DNA of 12,893 nt from Methanosarcinales archaeon (GCA_003661125.1 QMVO01000022.1:1-12893), one strand, 5' to 3'. Shown: positions 1 through 7,319, counted from the stretch's first letter. Notes: a model not told the origin generated them from the sequence alone. A program made the numbers and translations.

Positions 1-81
1 ATACTTAATGTTTTCCTCGTTAATCTCAGGATTGTTTGATATCAATTGCGAATATTTTTCATAAGCTACGTTAAAATCCAT
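1..81 (-). CDS. Partial ORF running off the left edge, possible integrase N-terminus
   Basis: A minus-strand frame is open from the window edge back to an ATG at 81 (27 codons seen); without requiring ATG it is open to an in-frame TAA near 130. The visible peptide begins MDFNVAYEKYSQLIS and continues with NPEINEEN, acidic and helical in look. This style resembles the N-terminal SAM-like domain of archaeal tyrosine recombinases, where a short helix is followed by a 'xIsEeNkxx' segment. That is pattern memory only, and 27 residues cannot prove it. No strong ribosome binding site precedes the ATG. It lies downstream of glyA on the same strand. Alternatives are an unrelated hypothetical protein or the tail end of a decayed gene. 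Confidence 0.35.
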   Translation of the reverse strand, partial: MDFNVAYEKYSQLISNNPEINEENIKY

Positions 82-307
82 AATCTTGACATCTATTTCC
101 TGTTCATCGCTGAACTGCAGTTTCTTTTACCCAGTTTTGTCAGGATATAATCCGGATATTTCATGTATTTGCTCCTTCCTTTTTTCTTCTTTCCCGGGTT
201 TTTTACCAGTCCCGCCTCCTTCAATACTCGGGCCTACAAAAGATATTGAGATACTTTTGTCTGTTTGGGTTTCATAATTTTTCTTGTTTTATTTATTGCC
301 TTTTTAC
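82..307. other. Gap downstream of glyA with broken coding-like sequence
   Basis: No intact gene longer than about 25 codons is convincing here. On the minus strand three short frames succeed one another. One starts with ATG at about 276 and stops after 13 codons. The same frame continues past that stop as a basic stretch that includes a second ATG at 164, preceded by a good AGGAAGGAG motif, and stops at 93-95. A third frame leads into the edge ORF. The pattern could be a decayed gene 5' end or ordinary intergenic DNA with a 23-codon leader peptide. No T-rich terminator follows the glyA stop on the minus strand, so read-through is possible. Confidence 0.3.
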
Positions 308-1579
308 TTAGAAAGAAAAAGCCTCAGGAAATTTATACGCATCTTCACCATCAAAGCAATATTGCACATGCTGAAAACCCTTCCTTAACTCTATGACCTC
401 TTCCTTTACCCTATTCTCATCCTCCTCCCCCATCACCACCCTTTTCATAAAAGATGCTATTTCTCTCATTTCTGATTCCTTCATTCCTATCCGAGTGAGC
501 TCCTGCACGCCCAGCCTGATACCGGATGGCGCTTCAGGAGTTTTATCGAAAGGCAACATATTCTTATTTGTTATTATATTCGCCTTTTCCAATTTCTTTG
601 CAACCGCATCTCCACCTCCATAGCCACGAACGTCAACTACGATTTGATGCGATTCAGTGAAACCCTTATGCTCGCATAAAACATCGAAATTTTCCTCGTA
701 TAAACTCTGCGCCAATGCTTTTGCATTTGACAGTATCTGCGATGCATACTCTGCGCCAAAATGTTTCATCTCTACTAATGTAACTGCCAACCCGGCAACA
801 TGATGCAGATGATGGTTGCTCACCGTCCCCGGGAAAACCGCTTTATCTATTTCGTCCCTTAAGTTATTTCTGCACAGTATTATCGCACCTTGAGGACCTG
901 GAAAGGTTTTATGCGTGCTGCTTGTGACAACATCGGCTCCTTCCCTCAGCGGGTCTTGAAATTTCTTACCTGCAATGAGACCCAGTACATGAGAGGCATC
1001 GTACACTATCTCCGCATCCACCTCATCCGCAGCCTTTCTAGCTCCCAAAATAGGATGTGGGAAGAGAAATAGACTGCCGCCGAGTAATATTAGCTTTGGC
1101 TTATTTTCCTTTATCTCCTTCTCCATCCTGTCTGGATCTATATTCATCTCTTTCGGATCAAAAGGAAGATTCTTTAATTTCAAATCTCGTATCGAAGGTA
1201 CAGAAAACCTCGAATGGCTTATATGACCTCCATCAGATACGGACAGCGCCATTATTCCGTCGCCCGGAGAAGTAAGCGCAAAAAGAGCTGCAATATTCGC
1301 ATTTACACCTGAGGTGGGCTTTACATTCACATGCTCAGCCTCGAAAAGCTCCTTCGCATACCGCATCGTGAGCTTCTCTATCTCATCTATGTATTCGCAT
1401 CCCTGGTAAAACCTGTTCCCAATGTCGCCTTCTGCATATCTATGCGACAAGTCCGAAGCGAGGAGTCTTCTTACTGTATTGCTTGTAATGTTCTCGCTCG
1501 CTATGAGTGGCAGAGCATTTTCGAAAAGTTCGTGATGTTTCCTCGCCGCATTCATAACACCTTCTATCTCTTCTTGCAT
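308..1579 (-). CDS. glyA: Serine hydroxymethyltransferase, archaeal type
   Basis: This is a PLP enzyme interconverting serine and glycine with transfer of a one-carbon unit to a pterin (tetrahydromethanopterin or tetrahydrofolate), acting in the cytoplasm. The 423-residue length fits the family. Visible marks are the N-terminal LIASENITS, the tyrosine-containing NRFYQGCEYID, the KPTSGVNAN loop, H119 in DGGHISH for PLP stacking, D194 in VYDASHVLG for the pyridine nitrogen, and the Schiff-base lysine K224 in STHKTFPGPQG. The TFPGPQ form after the lysine is the archaeal variant. The ATG at 1579 lies two bases after the pyrB stop, so translation is probably coupled with pyrB. The reading frame is intact. 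Which pterin it uses cannot be read from sequence alone. Confidence 0.96.
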   Translation of the reverse strand: MQEEIEGVMNAARKHHELFENALPLIASENITSNTVRRLLASDLSHRYAEGDIGNRFYQGCEYIDEIEKLTMRYAKELFEAEHVNVKPTSGVNANIAALFALTSPGDGIMALSVSDGGHISHSRFSVPSIRDLKLKNLPFDPKEMNIDPDRMEKEIKENKPKLILLGGSLFLFPHPILGARKAADEVDAEIVYDASHVLGLIAGKKFQDPLREGADVVTSSTHKTFPGPQGAIILCRNNLRDEIDKAVFPGTVSNHHLHHVAGLAVTLVEMKHFGAEYASQILSNAKALAQSLYEENFDVLCEHKGFTESHQIVVDVRGYGGGDAVAKKLEKANIITNKNMLPFDKTPEAPSGIRLGVQELTRIGMKESEMREIASFMKRVVMGEEDENRVKEEVIELRKGFQHVQYCFDGEDAYKFPEAFSF

Positions 1580-1581
1580 GC

Positions 1582-2520
1582 TTATCCTATTCCTAACAGT
1601 ATAGAAAGAACAGCCATTCTCACAGGAACACCATAAAATGCTTGAAGGAAATACTTCGCATTTTTCGTCCCATCTACTTCTGCATCTATTTCATCTACTT
1701 TTGGAAGTGGGTGCATGATTATTACATCCTCATTCTCCTTTATAAGTTCAGTGTTTATACGATAAGTGCCAGCAACTTTGTTGTATTCAGCAGGGTCAGG
1801 AAACCTCTCCTTTTGTATCCTTGTTACGTATAGAACGTTCACTTCTTTTATCACTTCCTTTATATCTAAGGATTCAAAAACTTCGGCTCCTGCTTCCTTC
1901 AGATCCATCTTTATCTCCTCCGGCATCCTTAATCCTTCTGGCGATACAAAAAAAAGCGTTGCACCGTATAAAGATAGCGCATAAGCTAAGGAATGCACTG
2001 TCCGTCCGTATTTTAAATCCCCTATCAGAGCAATCCTAAGGTCATTGAGCAGTCCTTCTCTTTTTATTGTGTACAGATCAAGCAGGGTCTGTGTGGGATG
2101 CTGCCCTGCACCATCGCCTGCATTTATTATCGGGACAGAAGAGAAAGAAGCAGCCATCCTCGATGCCCCTTCCTGTGGATGTCTGAGCGCAATCACGTCA
2201 CAATACCCTGACACAATCCTTATTGTATCCGCTAAATTTTCACCCTTTGCCACTGAACTTGCTTCTGTTGAAGACAGGTTTATCACCTCGCCACCCAATC
2301 TCTTCATCGCAGTTTCAAAAGAGAACCTTGTCCGGGTGCTTGGTTCGTAAAAGAGATTTGCGAGTATTTTTCCTTCCAATAAATCGCTTTTCTTCCCTCT
2401 TTCACCCGGCATCTGTGCCCGTGCATATACCTCCAACTCCTCTGCCCTGCTTAAAACATAATCTATCTCTTCCTTTGAGAACTCACGTGTCGAAATAATA
2501 TGCCTTTTCGTAAACATCAC
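1582..2520 (-). CDS. pyrB: Aspartate carbamoyltransferase catalytic subunit
   Basis: It condenses carbamoyl phosphate with aspartate to N-carbamoyl-aspartate, the committed step of pyrimidine synthesis. The 312 residues match the family. The carbamoyl-phosphate loop is YEPSTRTRFSFE (STRTR at 61-65). The 80s loop SSVAKGEN carries K92, which reaches into the neighbouring subunit. HPTQTLLDLY (141-150) and the 240s-type loop HPLPKVDEI (from 270) are also present. The frame opens with GTG at 2520 followed at once by ATG at 2517, and either could be the start; upstream is only AT-rich DNA without a Shine-Dalgarno, so the message may be leaderless. The regulatory subunit gene pyrI, commonly adjacent in archaea, is not next to it: glyA follows instead. 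Confidence 0.96.
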   Translation of the reverse strand: MMFTKRHIISTREFSKEEIDYVLSRAEELEVYARAQMPGERGKKSDLLEGKILANLFYEPSTRTRFSFETAMKRLGGEVINLSSTEASSVAKGENLADTIRIVSGYCDVIALRHPQEGASRMAASFSSVPIINAGDGAGQHPTQTLLDLYTIKREGLLNDLRIALIGDLKYGRTVHSLAYALSLYGATLFFVSPEGLRMPEEIKMDLKEAGAEVFESLDIKEVIKEVNVLYVTRIQKERFPDPAEYNKVAGTYRINTELIKENEDVIIMHPLPKVDEIDAEVDGTKNAKYFLQAFYGVPVRMAVLSILLGIG

Positions 2521-2560
2521 TATAAATAAAAAATCGCTAAAAAATAAAAAATGAAAAGAA
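2521..2560 (-). promoter_or_regulatory. AT-rich promoter region of pyrB-glyA
   Basis: Immediately upstream of the pyrB start the minus strand reads as T-rich blocks (TTTTTTATTTTTTAG, then TTTTTTATTTATA). The first, centred near 2543, is about 25 bases from the start codon and would suit a leaderless transcript. The composition overlaps the T-tract that ends Alba transcription, so the exact box is uncertain. Confidence 0.35.
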
Positions 2561-2601
2561 AAAGGGAAAAATAAAAACAGGAGAAAAAGTCTTGCTTTTT
2601 C
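2550..2601 (-). terminator. Hairpin plus T-tracts downstream of Alba
   Basis: Downstream of Alba on the minus strand, GAAAAAG and CTTTTTC (2583-2589 and 2595-2601) form a 7-bp stem with a 5-base loop. This is followed by several T runs (TTTTTATTTTT, then CCCTTTTTC). Archaeal termination relies mainly on such T-tracts, so this is a likely end of the Alba transcript. Confidence 0.55.
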
Positions 2602-2625
2602 TTGGTTGTCTCGCTTTCTCTCCTT

Positions 2626-2904
2626 TCACGCCTTCGTCTTCATTGTTATTTCCATCGAGGATACGTTTGCCTTATCTCCTCCTTCTCCCTCTATCGCTTC
2701 TGTCCCTATTTGTATGTCCTTTATTTCCACGTTTGGCAAGAACTTGTTCTTCACCACTTCTGCGGTATCCACAGCTCTTGAGATCGCTCTTCCTCTCGCT
2801 TTTATTACCACATCGTCAAAACCGTTGTTGAACTGTGTCACTACCGCCAGGACATAACTCATCACAGGCTTGTTTCCGATATATATCACGTTGTCTTCTG
2901 GCAC
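2626..2904 (-). CDS. albA: DNA/RNA-binding chromatin protein Alba
   Basis: Alba is a small dimeric nucleic-acid-binding protein that coats archaeal DNA and also binds RNA. The 92 residues begin PEDNVIYIGNKPVMSYVLAV, the family N-terminus. The RARGRAISRAVDTAE helix follows, and the chain ends with the usual strand-rich GTEAIEGE...SSMEITM segment. The double lysine of the DNA-binding loop is reduced to a single lysine here (K12 in IGNKP, with asparagine where lysine is often found). The start is GTG at 2904: an in-frame TGA lies just upstream, and GGTGAT precedes it at normal spacing. It is a single-gene unit with its own TATA box and T-tract terminator, as expected for an abundant protein. Confidence 0.95.
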   Translation of the reverse strand: MPEDNVIYIGNKPVMSYVLAVVTQFNNGFDDVVIKARGRAISRAVDTAEVVKNKFLPNVEIKDIQIGTEAIEGEGGDKANVSSMEITMKTKA

Positions 2905-2935
2905 TTTGCATCACCATATTGAACATAGGTTATGT

Positions 2936-2951
2936 GTATATAAAAAGGTAT
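2936..2951 (-). promoter_or_regulatory. TATA box of Alba
   Basis: The minus strand reads ACCTTTTTATATACAC about 35-45 bases upstream of the GTG start. This is a near-ideal archaeal box A and predicts a transcription start near 2912-2916 with a short leader containing the GGTGAT ribosome binding site. Confidence 0.7.
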
Positions 2952-2959
2952 CTATCACA

Positions 2960-2985
2960 AAACGAAAAAAATAGTAATTTCTCGA
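2960..2985 (-). terminator. T-tract downstream of hisI
   Basis: Downstream of the hisI stop the minus strand carries TTACTATTTTTTTCGTTTTG, a run of seven T followed by four T. No strong stem is seen; a T-rich archaeal terminator separating hisI from Alba is the simplest reading. Confidence 0.5.
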
Positions 2986-3016
2986 TTATCTAAATCGCTA
3001 AGTCGCTCATTTACTC

Positions 3017-3373
3017 TCATTTCTTACCATATTTCTCCTTGGGGTCAAACACCTTTTCACTCACTATCTCCCCATTTATCCTGCGGTAAAAGCAAGACCG
3101 GTATCCGGTATGACATGCGCCACCTATTTGCTTCACCTTCAATAGTATTGCATCTTCATCGCAATCGATAAGAATATCTTTTATTATCTGCTCATTACCT
3201 GAAACCTCACCCTTCTTCCATAATTTACCCCTGCTCCTGCTCCAATAGTGCGCCTTCCCTGTCTCTATGCTCAGCCTCAGCGCTTCCTCATCCATGTGCG
3301 CAAGCATGAGAACCTCTCCAGTTTCATAATCCTGTGCTATTGCATGCTTCAATTCCTTCTCTTCCTTCTTCAC
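3017..3373 (-). CDS. hisI: Phosphoribosyl-AMP cyclohydrolase
   Basis: This enzyme opens the adenine ring of phosphoribosyl-AMP in the third step of histidine synthesis; it is a cytoplasmic zinc enzyme. The 118-residue protein is the stand-alone archaeal form without a fused HisE domain. It shows QDYETGEVLMLAHMDEEAL, then HYWSRSRGKLWKKGE, the metal-binding DCDED (70-74) and the GGACHTGYRSCFYR segment. C71, C87 and C94 have the 16- and 7-residue spacing expected for the zinc ligands. The start is GTG at 3373, sharing GTGA with the stop of the upstream glycosyltransferase, with GGAAAGAGG in front. No other his gene is nearby, so it seems to ride on the ftsZ operon. Confidence 0.95.
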   Translation of the reverse strand: MKKEEKELKHAIAQDYETGEVLMLAHMDEEALRLSIETGKAHYWSRSRGKLWKKGEVSGNEQIIKDILIDCDEDAILLKVKQIGGACHTGYRSCFYRRINGEIVSEKVFDPKEKYGKK

Positions 3374-4275
3374 CTCTTTCCTTCACCCTTTCCCCTCAAT
3401 ACTTCGATCACTTCTTTTTGCAATGTCACCACCAAATCGCCAAATAATCCAAATATGAGGAACTGCACGCCTGAAACAATCAATAAAGATGTAAGCACGG
3501 CAAGAGGCACGTGTGTTATCCCCTTGAACCACTCCAGCACAACATAAATGCCCGATAGGAAGCCGACGGCTATAAATAAGAAGCCAATGATGCCGAAATA
3601 AAAAATAGGGTTATGTGTTCTTGCAAGCACATATAGCGTATAAGCTATTTTTGAGCCATCGCGGACAAAATTGAGTTTTGATTTCCCTTTTCTCTTTTCA
3701 TATCTTATGGGAACTTCTTTTATCTTGATCCCTTTTTTTACTGATTCTATTGCCATTTCTGCTTCTATTTCAAATCCTTCCACTTCTAGATTCATCTTTT
3801 TCACTGCATCCCTCGTAAGTGCACGATAGCCTGATAATATATCATTCAATCTTATGCCGTAGCCGAAGCCAAAAATCTTGTTCAACACCCAGTTTCCAAG
3901 TCTGTGTAGTTTTGCAAATGCACCTCCGTATGCAAATCGGTTGCCTATAACATGCTCTGCCTCGCCTTTGACTATCGGGTCAAGCAATTTTCTCACTTCC
4001 GAAGGTGAATAAGTCCCGTCACCGTCAATGATCACAATTATCTCATCTTCTATGCGTGCAAAAGCCTGCTTAACCGCCGCACCCTTCCCCCTTCCTTGCT
4101 GAACCACCACCCTCGCCCCTTCTCTCCTTGCTATCTCCCTCGTCGAATCAGCACTATTTCCATCAATGACAAAAACATTTTCAAATCCTTCGCTTTTAAA
4201 CCCCCTTATAACCATACCTATTGTTTCTTCCTCTTCCAATGTCGGAATTAAAATACAAACATTATCGTCTTTCAT
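3370..4275 (-). CDS. Membrane-anchored GT2 glycosyltransferase, dolichyl-phosphate sugar synthase/AglJ-like
   Basis: The N-terminal GT-A fold of family 2 includes ILIPTLEEEETIG, the nucleotide-binding VIDGNSADST, the GRGKGAAVKQAF segment and the DXD metal motif D84-G-D86 in IIDGDGTYSP. ILSGYRALTRDAVK and EGFEIEAEMAIES follow, as in dolichyl-phosphate mannose/glucose synthases and archaeal AglJ-type enzymes that load the first sugar of N-glycans. Two hydrophobic C-terminal segments (about 222-250 and 257-287) should anchor it in the membrane, followed by a basic tail. The ATG at 4275 overlaps the spt5 stop as ATGA, and it overlaps hisI at its own end. Acceptor and sugar cannot be read from the sequence. 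Its likely role is lipid-linked sugar assembly for S-layer glycosylation. Confidence 0.88.
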   Translation of the reverse strand: MKDDNVCILIPTLEEEETIGMVIRGFKSEGFENVFVIDGNSADSTREIARREGARVVVQQGRGKGAAVKQAFARIEDEIIVIIDGDGTYSPSEVRKLLDPIVKGEAEHVIGNRFAYGGAFAKLHRLGNWVLNKIFGFGYGIRLNDILSGYRALTRDAVKKMNLEVEGFEIEAEMAIESVKKGIKIKEVPIRYEKRKGKSKLNFVRDGSKIAYTLYVLARTHNPIFYFGIIGFLFIAVGFLSGIYVVLEWFKGITHVPLAVLTSLLIVSGVQFLIFGLFGDLVVTLQKEVIEVLRGKGEGKR

Positions 4276-4739
4276 TCCTTCTCCTCTTTGCTCAACACCC
4301 TTACACTATCCCCCCTAACCGTGATCGGTATCGGGACCATCGCTTCAAATAGTTCAATGGTAAGCTCTTCATGCGTCTCGTCAACTTTCTTCACCCTTGC
4401 ACGCTCACCTTTGAACGGTCCAGCAACTATTTCTATTATGCTGCCTTCTTCTATCCCCGTTACTGAGGGTTTAGGCACGAGGAAGTGTTCTACCTCCTCT
4501 AATTGTATATCCCCCTTAATCAACCCCCGTGCATGAGGGATATTTTGAATTATTCGTTCTATTGCCTCAGAAAAGGAAGCTTCTATCAGCACATATCCCT
4601 TCAGCTCCTCAGGCACCAAAATCGCTTTTACTCCATGCTCAGTTTCCTCTCTCTCTTTTAGTGCGGTCTCTATAAGATTTGCAACTGCTTGTTCCTGATT
4701 TACCGTTGTTTTTACCGCGTATATTGTATTTGTAACCAT
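4272..4739 (-). CDS. spt5: Transcription elongation factor Spt5 (archaeal NusG)
   Basis: Spt5 binds the RNA polymerase clamp and increases processivity. It has an NGN domain (about residues 5-85, starting TIYAVKTTVNQEQAV, with KGYVLIEA and ARGLIKG) and a KOW domain (about 95-150) with GSIIEIVAGPFKGERARVKKV. The length is about 155 residues, as usual for archaeal Spt5. I prefer the ATG at 4739; a TTG at 4745 is in frame, touches the secE stop (TTGA) and would add two residues. It sits directly after secE, the conserved secE-spt5 pairing. In many euryarchaea rpl11 comes next; here the GT2 gene does. Confidence 0.94.
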   Translation of the reverse strand: MVTNTIYAVKTTVNQEQAVANLIETALKEREETEHGVKAILVPEELKGYVLIEASFSEAIERIIQNIPHARGLIKGDIQLEEVEHFLVPKPSVTGIEEGSIIEIVAGPFKGERARVKKVDETHEELTIELFEAMVPIPITVRGDSVRVLSKEEKE

Positions 4740-4741
4740 AG

Positions 4742-4924
4742 TCAAACCGCCTTTGGTAAAACCGACATCAAAAGATAGATAGAAAAACCAATGATGCCAA
4801 TTAGTGCCATCGCAGCACCTGCGATTTTAGAAATCTTAAAAAACTCCTCCCTTTTCGGTCTCTTCGCCAATTTCAGTATTCTCACGTATTCCTTTAACCT
4901 TTTAGATATGTCTTCCAGCCTCAT
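4742..4924 (-). CDS. secE: Preprotein translocase subunit SecE (Sec61 gamma)
   Basis: This is a 60-residue single-span subunit of the SecYEG translocon. It has an amphipathic N-terminal helix (LEDISKRLKEYVRILKLAKRP), a charged PKREEF hinge and one membrane helix (about residues 34-55, rich in A, G, I and L), ending MSVLPKAV. This architecture, and its position between ftsZ and spt5, is typical of euryarchaea. It starts at ATG 4924, 23 bases after the ftsZ stop; no strong ribosome binding site is seen. The stop abuts the spt5 start. Confidence 0.9.
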   Translation of the reverse strand: MRLEDISKRLKEYVRILKLAKRPKREEFFKISKIAGAAMALIGIIGFSIYLLMSVLPKAV

Positions 4925-4947
4925 TTGGATTACATTAGATAGATTGC

Positions 4948-6018
4948 CTAACGCACTATCTCGATACCGTATTTCTCTTTTTTCAGCTCTTTTCGAGCGT
5001 ATATTTGCTCTGACTTTACACCTGTAACAACGAGCAGGGTTCTCATCGTGTTCTTCAGTTCTGGACTTAGCTGCACGCCCCAGATTATTCTTGCATCCGA
5101 GTTCATCATTCGGTATACTTCCTGAAGTGCTCCTTCTGCTTCCTCTACGGTCATGTCATCTCCACCAGTGACGTTTACCAGTGCTGATTTCGCTTCTGAC
5201 ACATCGACCTCAAGTAAAGGAGAGCTTAACGCCTTTCTTACCGAGTCTATTGCTTTATTCTGACCATCTGATTCACCAAATCCCATCATTGCCATTCCCC
5301 CATCTTTCATCACCGTTCTCACATCAGCGAAGTCCAGATTTATAAGACCCGGCTTTGTTATCAGCTCCGTTATTCCCTTAACTGCGCGCATCAATACATC
5401 ATCGGCGACTCTAAACGCATCGTTTAATGGCAACCTTGGAACTACATCCAATAACTTGTCATTTGGTATCACGATTAGAGTGTCGGTATTTTCACGCAGT
5501 GTCTCAAGTCCAGTATCCGTATTCTCTATTCTTACCTCCCCTTCTGCGCTGAAAGGTAAGGTCACTACACCAATGGTAAGAGCACCAGCATCCTGCGCTG
5601 CTTGTGCGACCACTGGCGCTGCTCCTGTCCCGGTGCCGCCGCCCAATCCGCAGGTCACAAAGACCATATCAGCACCCTCAATAATTGATTTTATATCATC
5701 TTCGTTTTCCCTCGCCGCTTCTTCTCCTAATCTCGGGATACTCCCTGCTCCAAGTCCACGAGTTGTCTTTTTTCCTATCAATAACTTTCTCTCCACTTTT
5801 GAAAACAACAAATGTTGTGCGTCGGTGTTCAAAGCAAAAAGCTCAGCGCCAAAAATACCTTCCTCTGTCATCCGCTGTATTGTATTAGTCCCGCTTCCGC
5901 CGCATCCAATTACCCTTATGATTGTTCTTGATCTTTCCAGTATTGCTTCTAATTCCTCATTCCCCTGTGTCTTTACTTCTCCTACTTCAGAAACCATTTC
6001 GCTTCCAATTTGTTTCAT
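4948..6018 (-). CDS. ftsZ: Cell division GTPase FtsZ
   Basis: FtsZ is a tubulin homologue that polymerises into the division ring. Its 356 residues show GCGGSGTNTIQRM (from 38), NTDAQHL, the tubulin signature GGGTGTG at 126-132, and the synergy loop NLDFADVRTV at 227-236 with the aspartates needed for GTP hydrolysis in the adjacent subunit. A charged N-terminal extension of about 30 residues precedes the GTPase fold, as in archaeal FtsZ1; the bacterial-type C-terminal peptide for FtsA/ZipA is absent. The ATG at 6018 has GGAG about 8 bases upstream. It ends with TAG. It leads the operon that continues with secE, spt5, GT2 and hisI. Confidence 0.97.
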   Translation of the reverse strand: MKQIGSEMVSEVGEVKTQGNEELEAILERSRTIIRVIGCGGSGTNTIQRMTEEGIFGAELFALNTDAQHLLFSKVERKLLIGKKTTRGLGAGSIPRLGEEAARENEDDIKSIIEGADMVFVTCGLGGGTGTGAAPVVAQAAQDAGALTIGVVTLPFSAEGEVRIENTDTGLETLRENTDTLIVIPNDKLLDVVPRLPLNDAFRVADDVLMRAVKGITELITKPGLINLDFADVRTVMKDGGMAMMGFGESDGQNKAIDSVRKALSSPLLEVDVSEAKSALVNVTGGDDMTVEEAEGALQEVYRMMNSDARIIWGVQLSPELKNTMRTLLVVTGVKSEQIYARKELKKEKYGIEIVR

Positions 6019-6069
6019 CTTTTCTTCTCCTTCGCTATTAATCCAATCCCAATCAATTTTAGTTTTTCT

Positions 6070-6085
6070 TTATTAAATAAACCCC
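6070..6085 (-). promoter_or_regulatory. Possible TATA box of the ftsZ operon
   Basis: Between tRNA-Leu and ftsZ the minus strand contains GTTTATTTAATAAAG about 55-65 bases before the ftsZ ATG. It would give a leader of about 30 bases carrying GAAGGAG. Co-transcription from the tRNA promoter is an alternative. Confidence 0.35.
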
Positions 6086-6109
6086 CTTCTTTAAACAGCA
6101 TTTTATGAA

Positions 6110-6192
6110 TGCGGAGGAGGGGATTTGAACCCCCGAACCCCTTCGGGACAGCGACCTCAACGCTGCGCCTTTGTCCTCTTGGCAACCTCCGC
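6110..6192 (-). tRNA. tRNA-Leu (anticodon GAG)
   Basis: Folded by hand on the minus strand. Acceptor GCGGAGG pairs with CCTCCGC. The D-stem is GCC/GGC. The anticodon stem CAGCG/CGCTG encloses loop TTGAGGT with anticodon GAG. A long class II variable arm (TCCCGAAGGGGTTC) follows. The T-arm GGGGG/CCCCT has loop TTCAAAT. The discriminator base A is at 6110, expected for leucine. CCA is not encoded and no intron is present. It reads CUC and CUU codons. It lies between the ftsZ operon (same strand) and divergent rpl3. Confidence 0.95.
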
Positions 6193-6218
6193 AAACTTTT
6201 TTCCTTTTAAGAAAAGAA

Positions 6219-6231
6219 GATATTAGTAAAA
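6219..6231 (-). promoter_or_regulatory. TATA box of tRNA-Leu
   Basis: The minus strand reads TTTTACTAATATC centred about 33 bases upstream of the tRNA 5' end, the expected position for an archaeal box A driving a tRNA with a very short leader. Confidence 0.5.
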
Positions 6232-6258
6232 GAAAAATTTTGAACTTTAGGAAATGGA

Positions 6259-6275
6259 GATGATATATATTATTC
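6259..6275 (+). promoter_or_regulatory. TATA box of the rpl3 ribosomal operon
   Basis: GATGATATATATTATTC lies about 60 bases upstream of the rpl3 ATG. It predicts a start near 6290-6297 and a leader of about 35 bases. It is arranged back to back with the tRNA promoter in the 137-base divergent region 6193-6329. Confidence 0.55.
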
Positions 6276-6329
6276 TAACTCTAATGAAGTTTAACCAAAA
6301 ATTAGCACAGATAAAAATAAAAAGTAAAA

Positions 6330-7319
6330 ATGTCAAAGCGACATAGACCAAGGAGAGGCTCACTTGCTTTCTCACCAAGGAAGCGAGCAAGAAGTGAGAG
6401 ATGCAGAATAAAAAGGGAAGAGATAGCTGCAGGTAGGAAAATACAGGGTTTTGTGGGTTATAAAGCGGGAATGACGCATCTCGTCCTGGCTGATAATGCC
6501 CCTCACAGCGTAACGAAGGGGATGGAGATTTCCGTTCCCGCAACGATAATAGAGACACCACCAATAAGGGTAGAAGGATTCCGTCTTTATAAAAAAACGC
6601 ACTACGGAAAGAAACCGGTGACGGAAGTATGGGCATTGGCTGGAGCAGAGGCGGAGAATAGCGGCAATCTGAACAGAATCGCGGATATAATCAAAAGTTC
6701 GGCAGGGGAGGACCGGTCTGCATTAAGCCTGAGCATGATCATTTCCACATTACCCAAAATCGTAAGCGGGGTGCCAAAGAAGAAGCACGAAATAATGGAG
6801 ATAAAGATGAGTGGGGATATAGAAAAAGACCTTGAATATGCACGAGAAGTGTTCGGAAAAGAGATAAGAGCGAAAGACATATTAAAAGAGGGCGATTTTG
6901 TAGATGTCACCGCGGTGACAAGAGGGAAAGGGACACAAGGACCTGTAAAGCGGTGGGGTGTCATGATACAGAATGCAAAAGCACGGAGGTCCGGGAGAGG
7001 TCGCCATGTGGGTTGTATTGGTGCTTGGAAACCTCGACGAGTAAGATGGAGAATACCTCAGCTTGGACAGACTGGGTATCAACAGCGAACAGAGTATAAT
7101 AAGCGAGTGCTGAAAATAGGAGAAAATGGGGAAGAGATAACGCCAGAAGGGGGTTTCCTGAAGTATGGAATCGTAAGAAATGATTATATTTTGCTGAAAG
7201 GAAGTGTTCCGGGACCGAAAAAGAGGCTTGTAAGAATATCTCACTCGATAAGGACCCATTCTGAGCCGAAAATCCCGGAGATTATTTACATAAGTAAGGA
7301 GTCACAACAGGGACATTAA
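6330..7319 (+). CDS. rpl3: Large subunit ribosomal protein L3 (uL3)
   Basis: uL3 binds 23S rRNA and extends toward the peptidyl-transferase centre. The 329 residues begin MSKRHRPRRGSLAFSPRKRA, the typical archaeal N-terminus, and contain GYKAGMTHLV, the RGKGTQGPVKRWGV extension loop, and HVGCIGAWKPRRVRWRIPQ followed by GQTGYQQRTEYNKR. The length suits archaeal L3. It opens the plus-strand cluster. No clear Shine-Dalgarno precedes the ATG (the leader is A-rich). The 75-base gap to rpl4 is unusually wide for this cluster and holds a second promoter candidate. Confidence 0.97.
   Translation: MSKRHRPRRGSLAFSPRKRARSERCRIKREEIAAGRKIQGFVGYKAGMTHLVLADNAPHSVTKGMEISVPATIIETPPIRVEGFRLYKKTHYGKKPVTEVWALAGAEAENSGNLNRIADIIKSSAGEDRSALSLSMIISTLPKIVSGVPKKKHEIMEIKMSGDIEKDLEYAREVFGKEIRAKDILKEGDFVDVTAVTRGKGTQGPVKRWGVMIQNAKARRSGRGRHVGCIGAWKPRRVRWRIPQLGQTGYQQRTEYNKRVLKIGENGEEITPEGGFLKYGIVRNDYILLKGSVPGPKKRLVRISHSIRTHSEPKIPEIIYISKESQQGH

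Noticed and set aside
5456..6076. 206-codon plus-strand ORF opposite ftsZ
   Set aside because: It is an antisense shadow of ftsZ with Ser/Pro/Phe-rich composition and no family resemblance.
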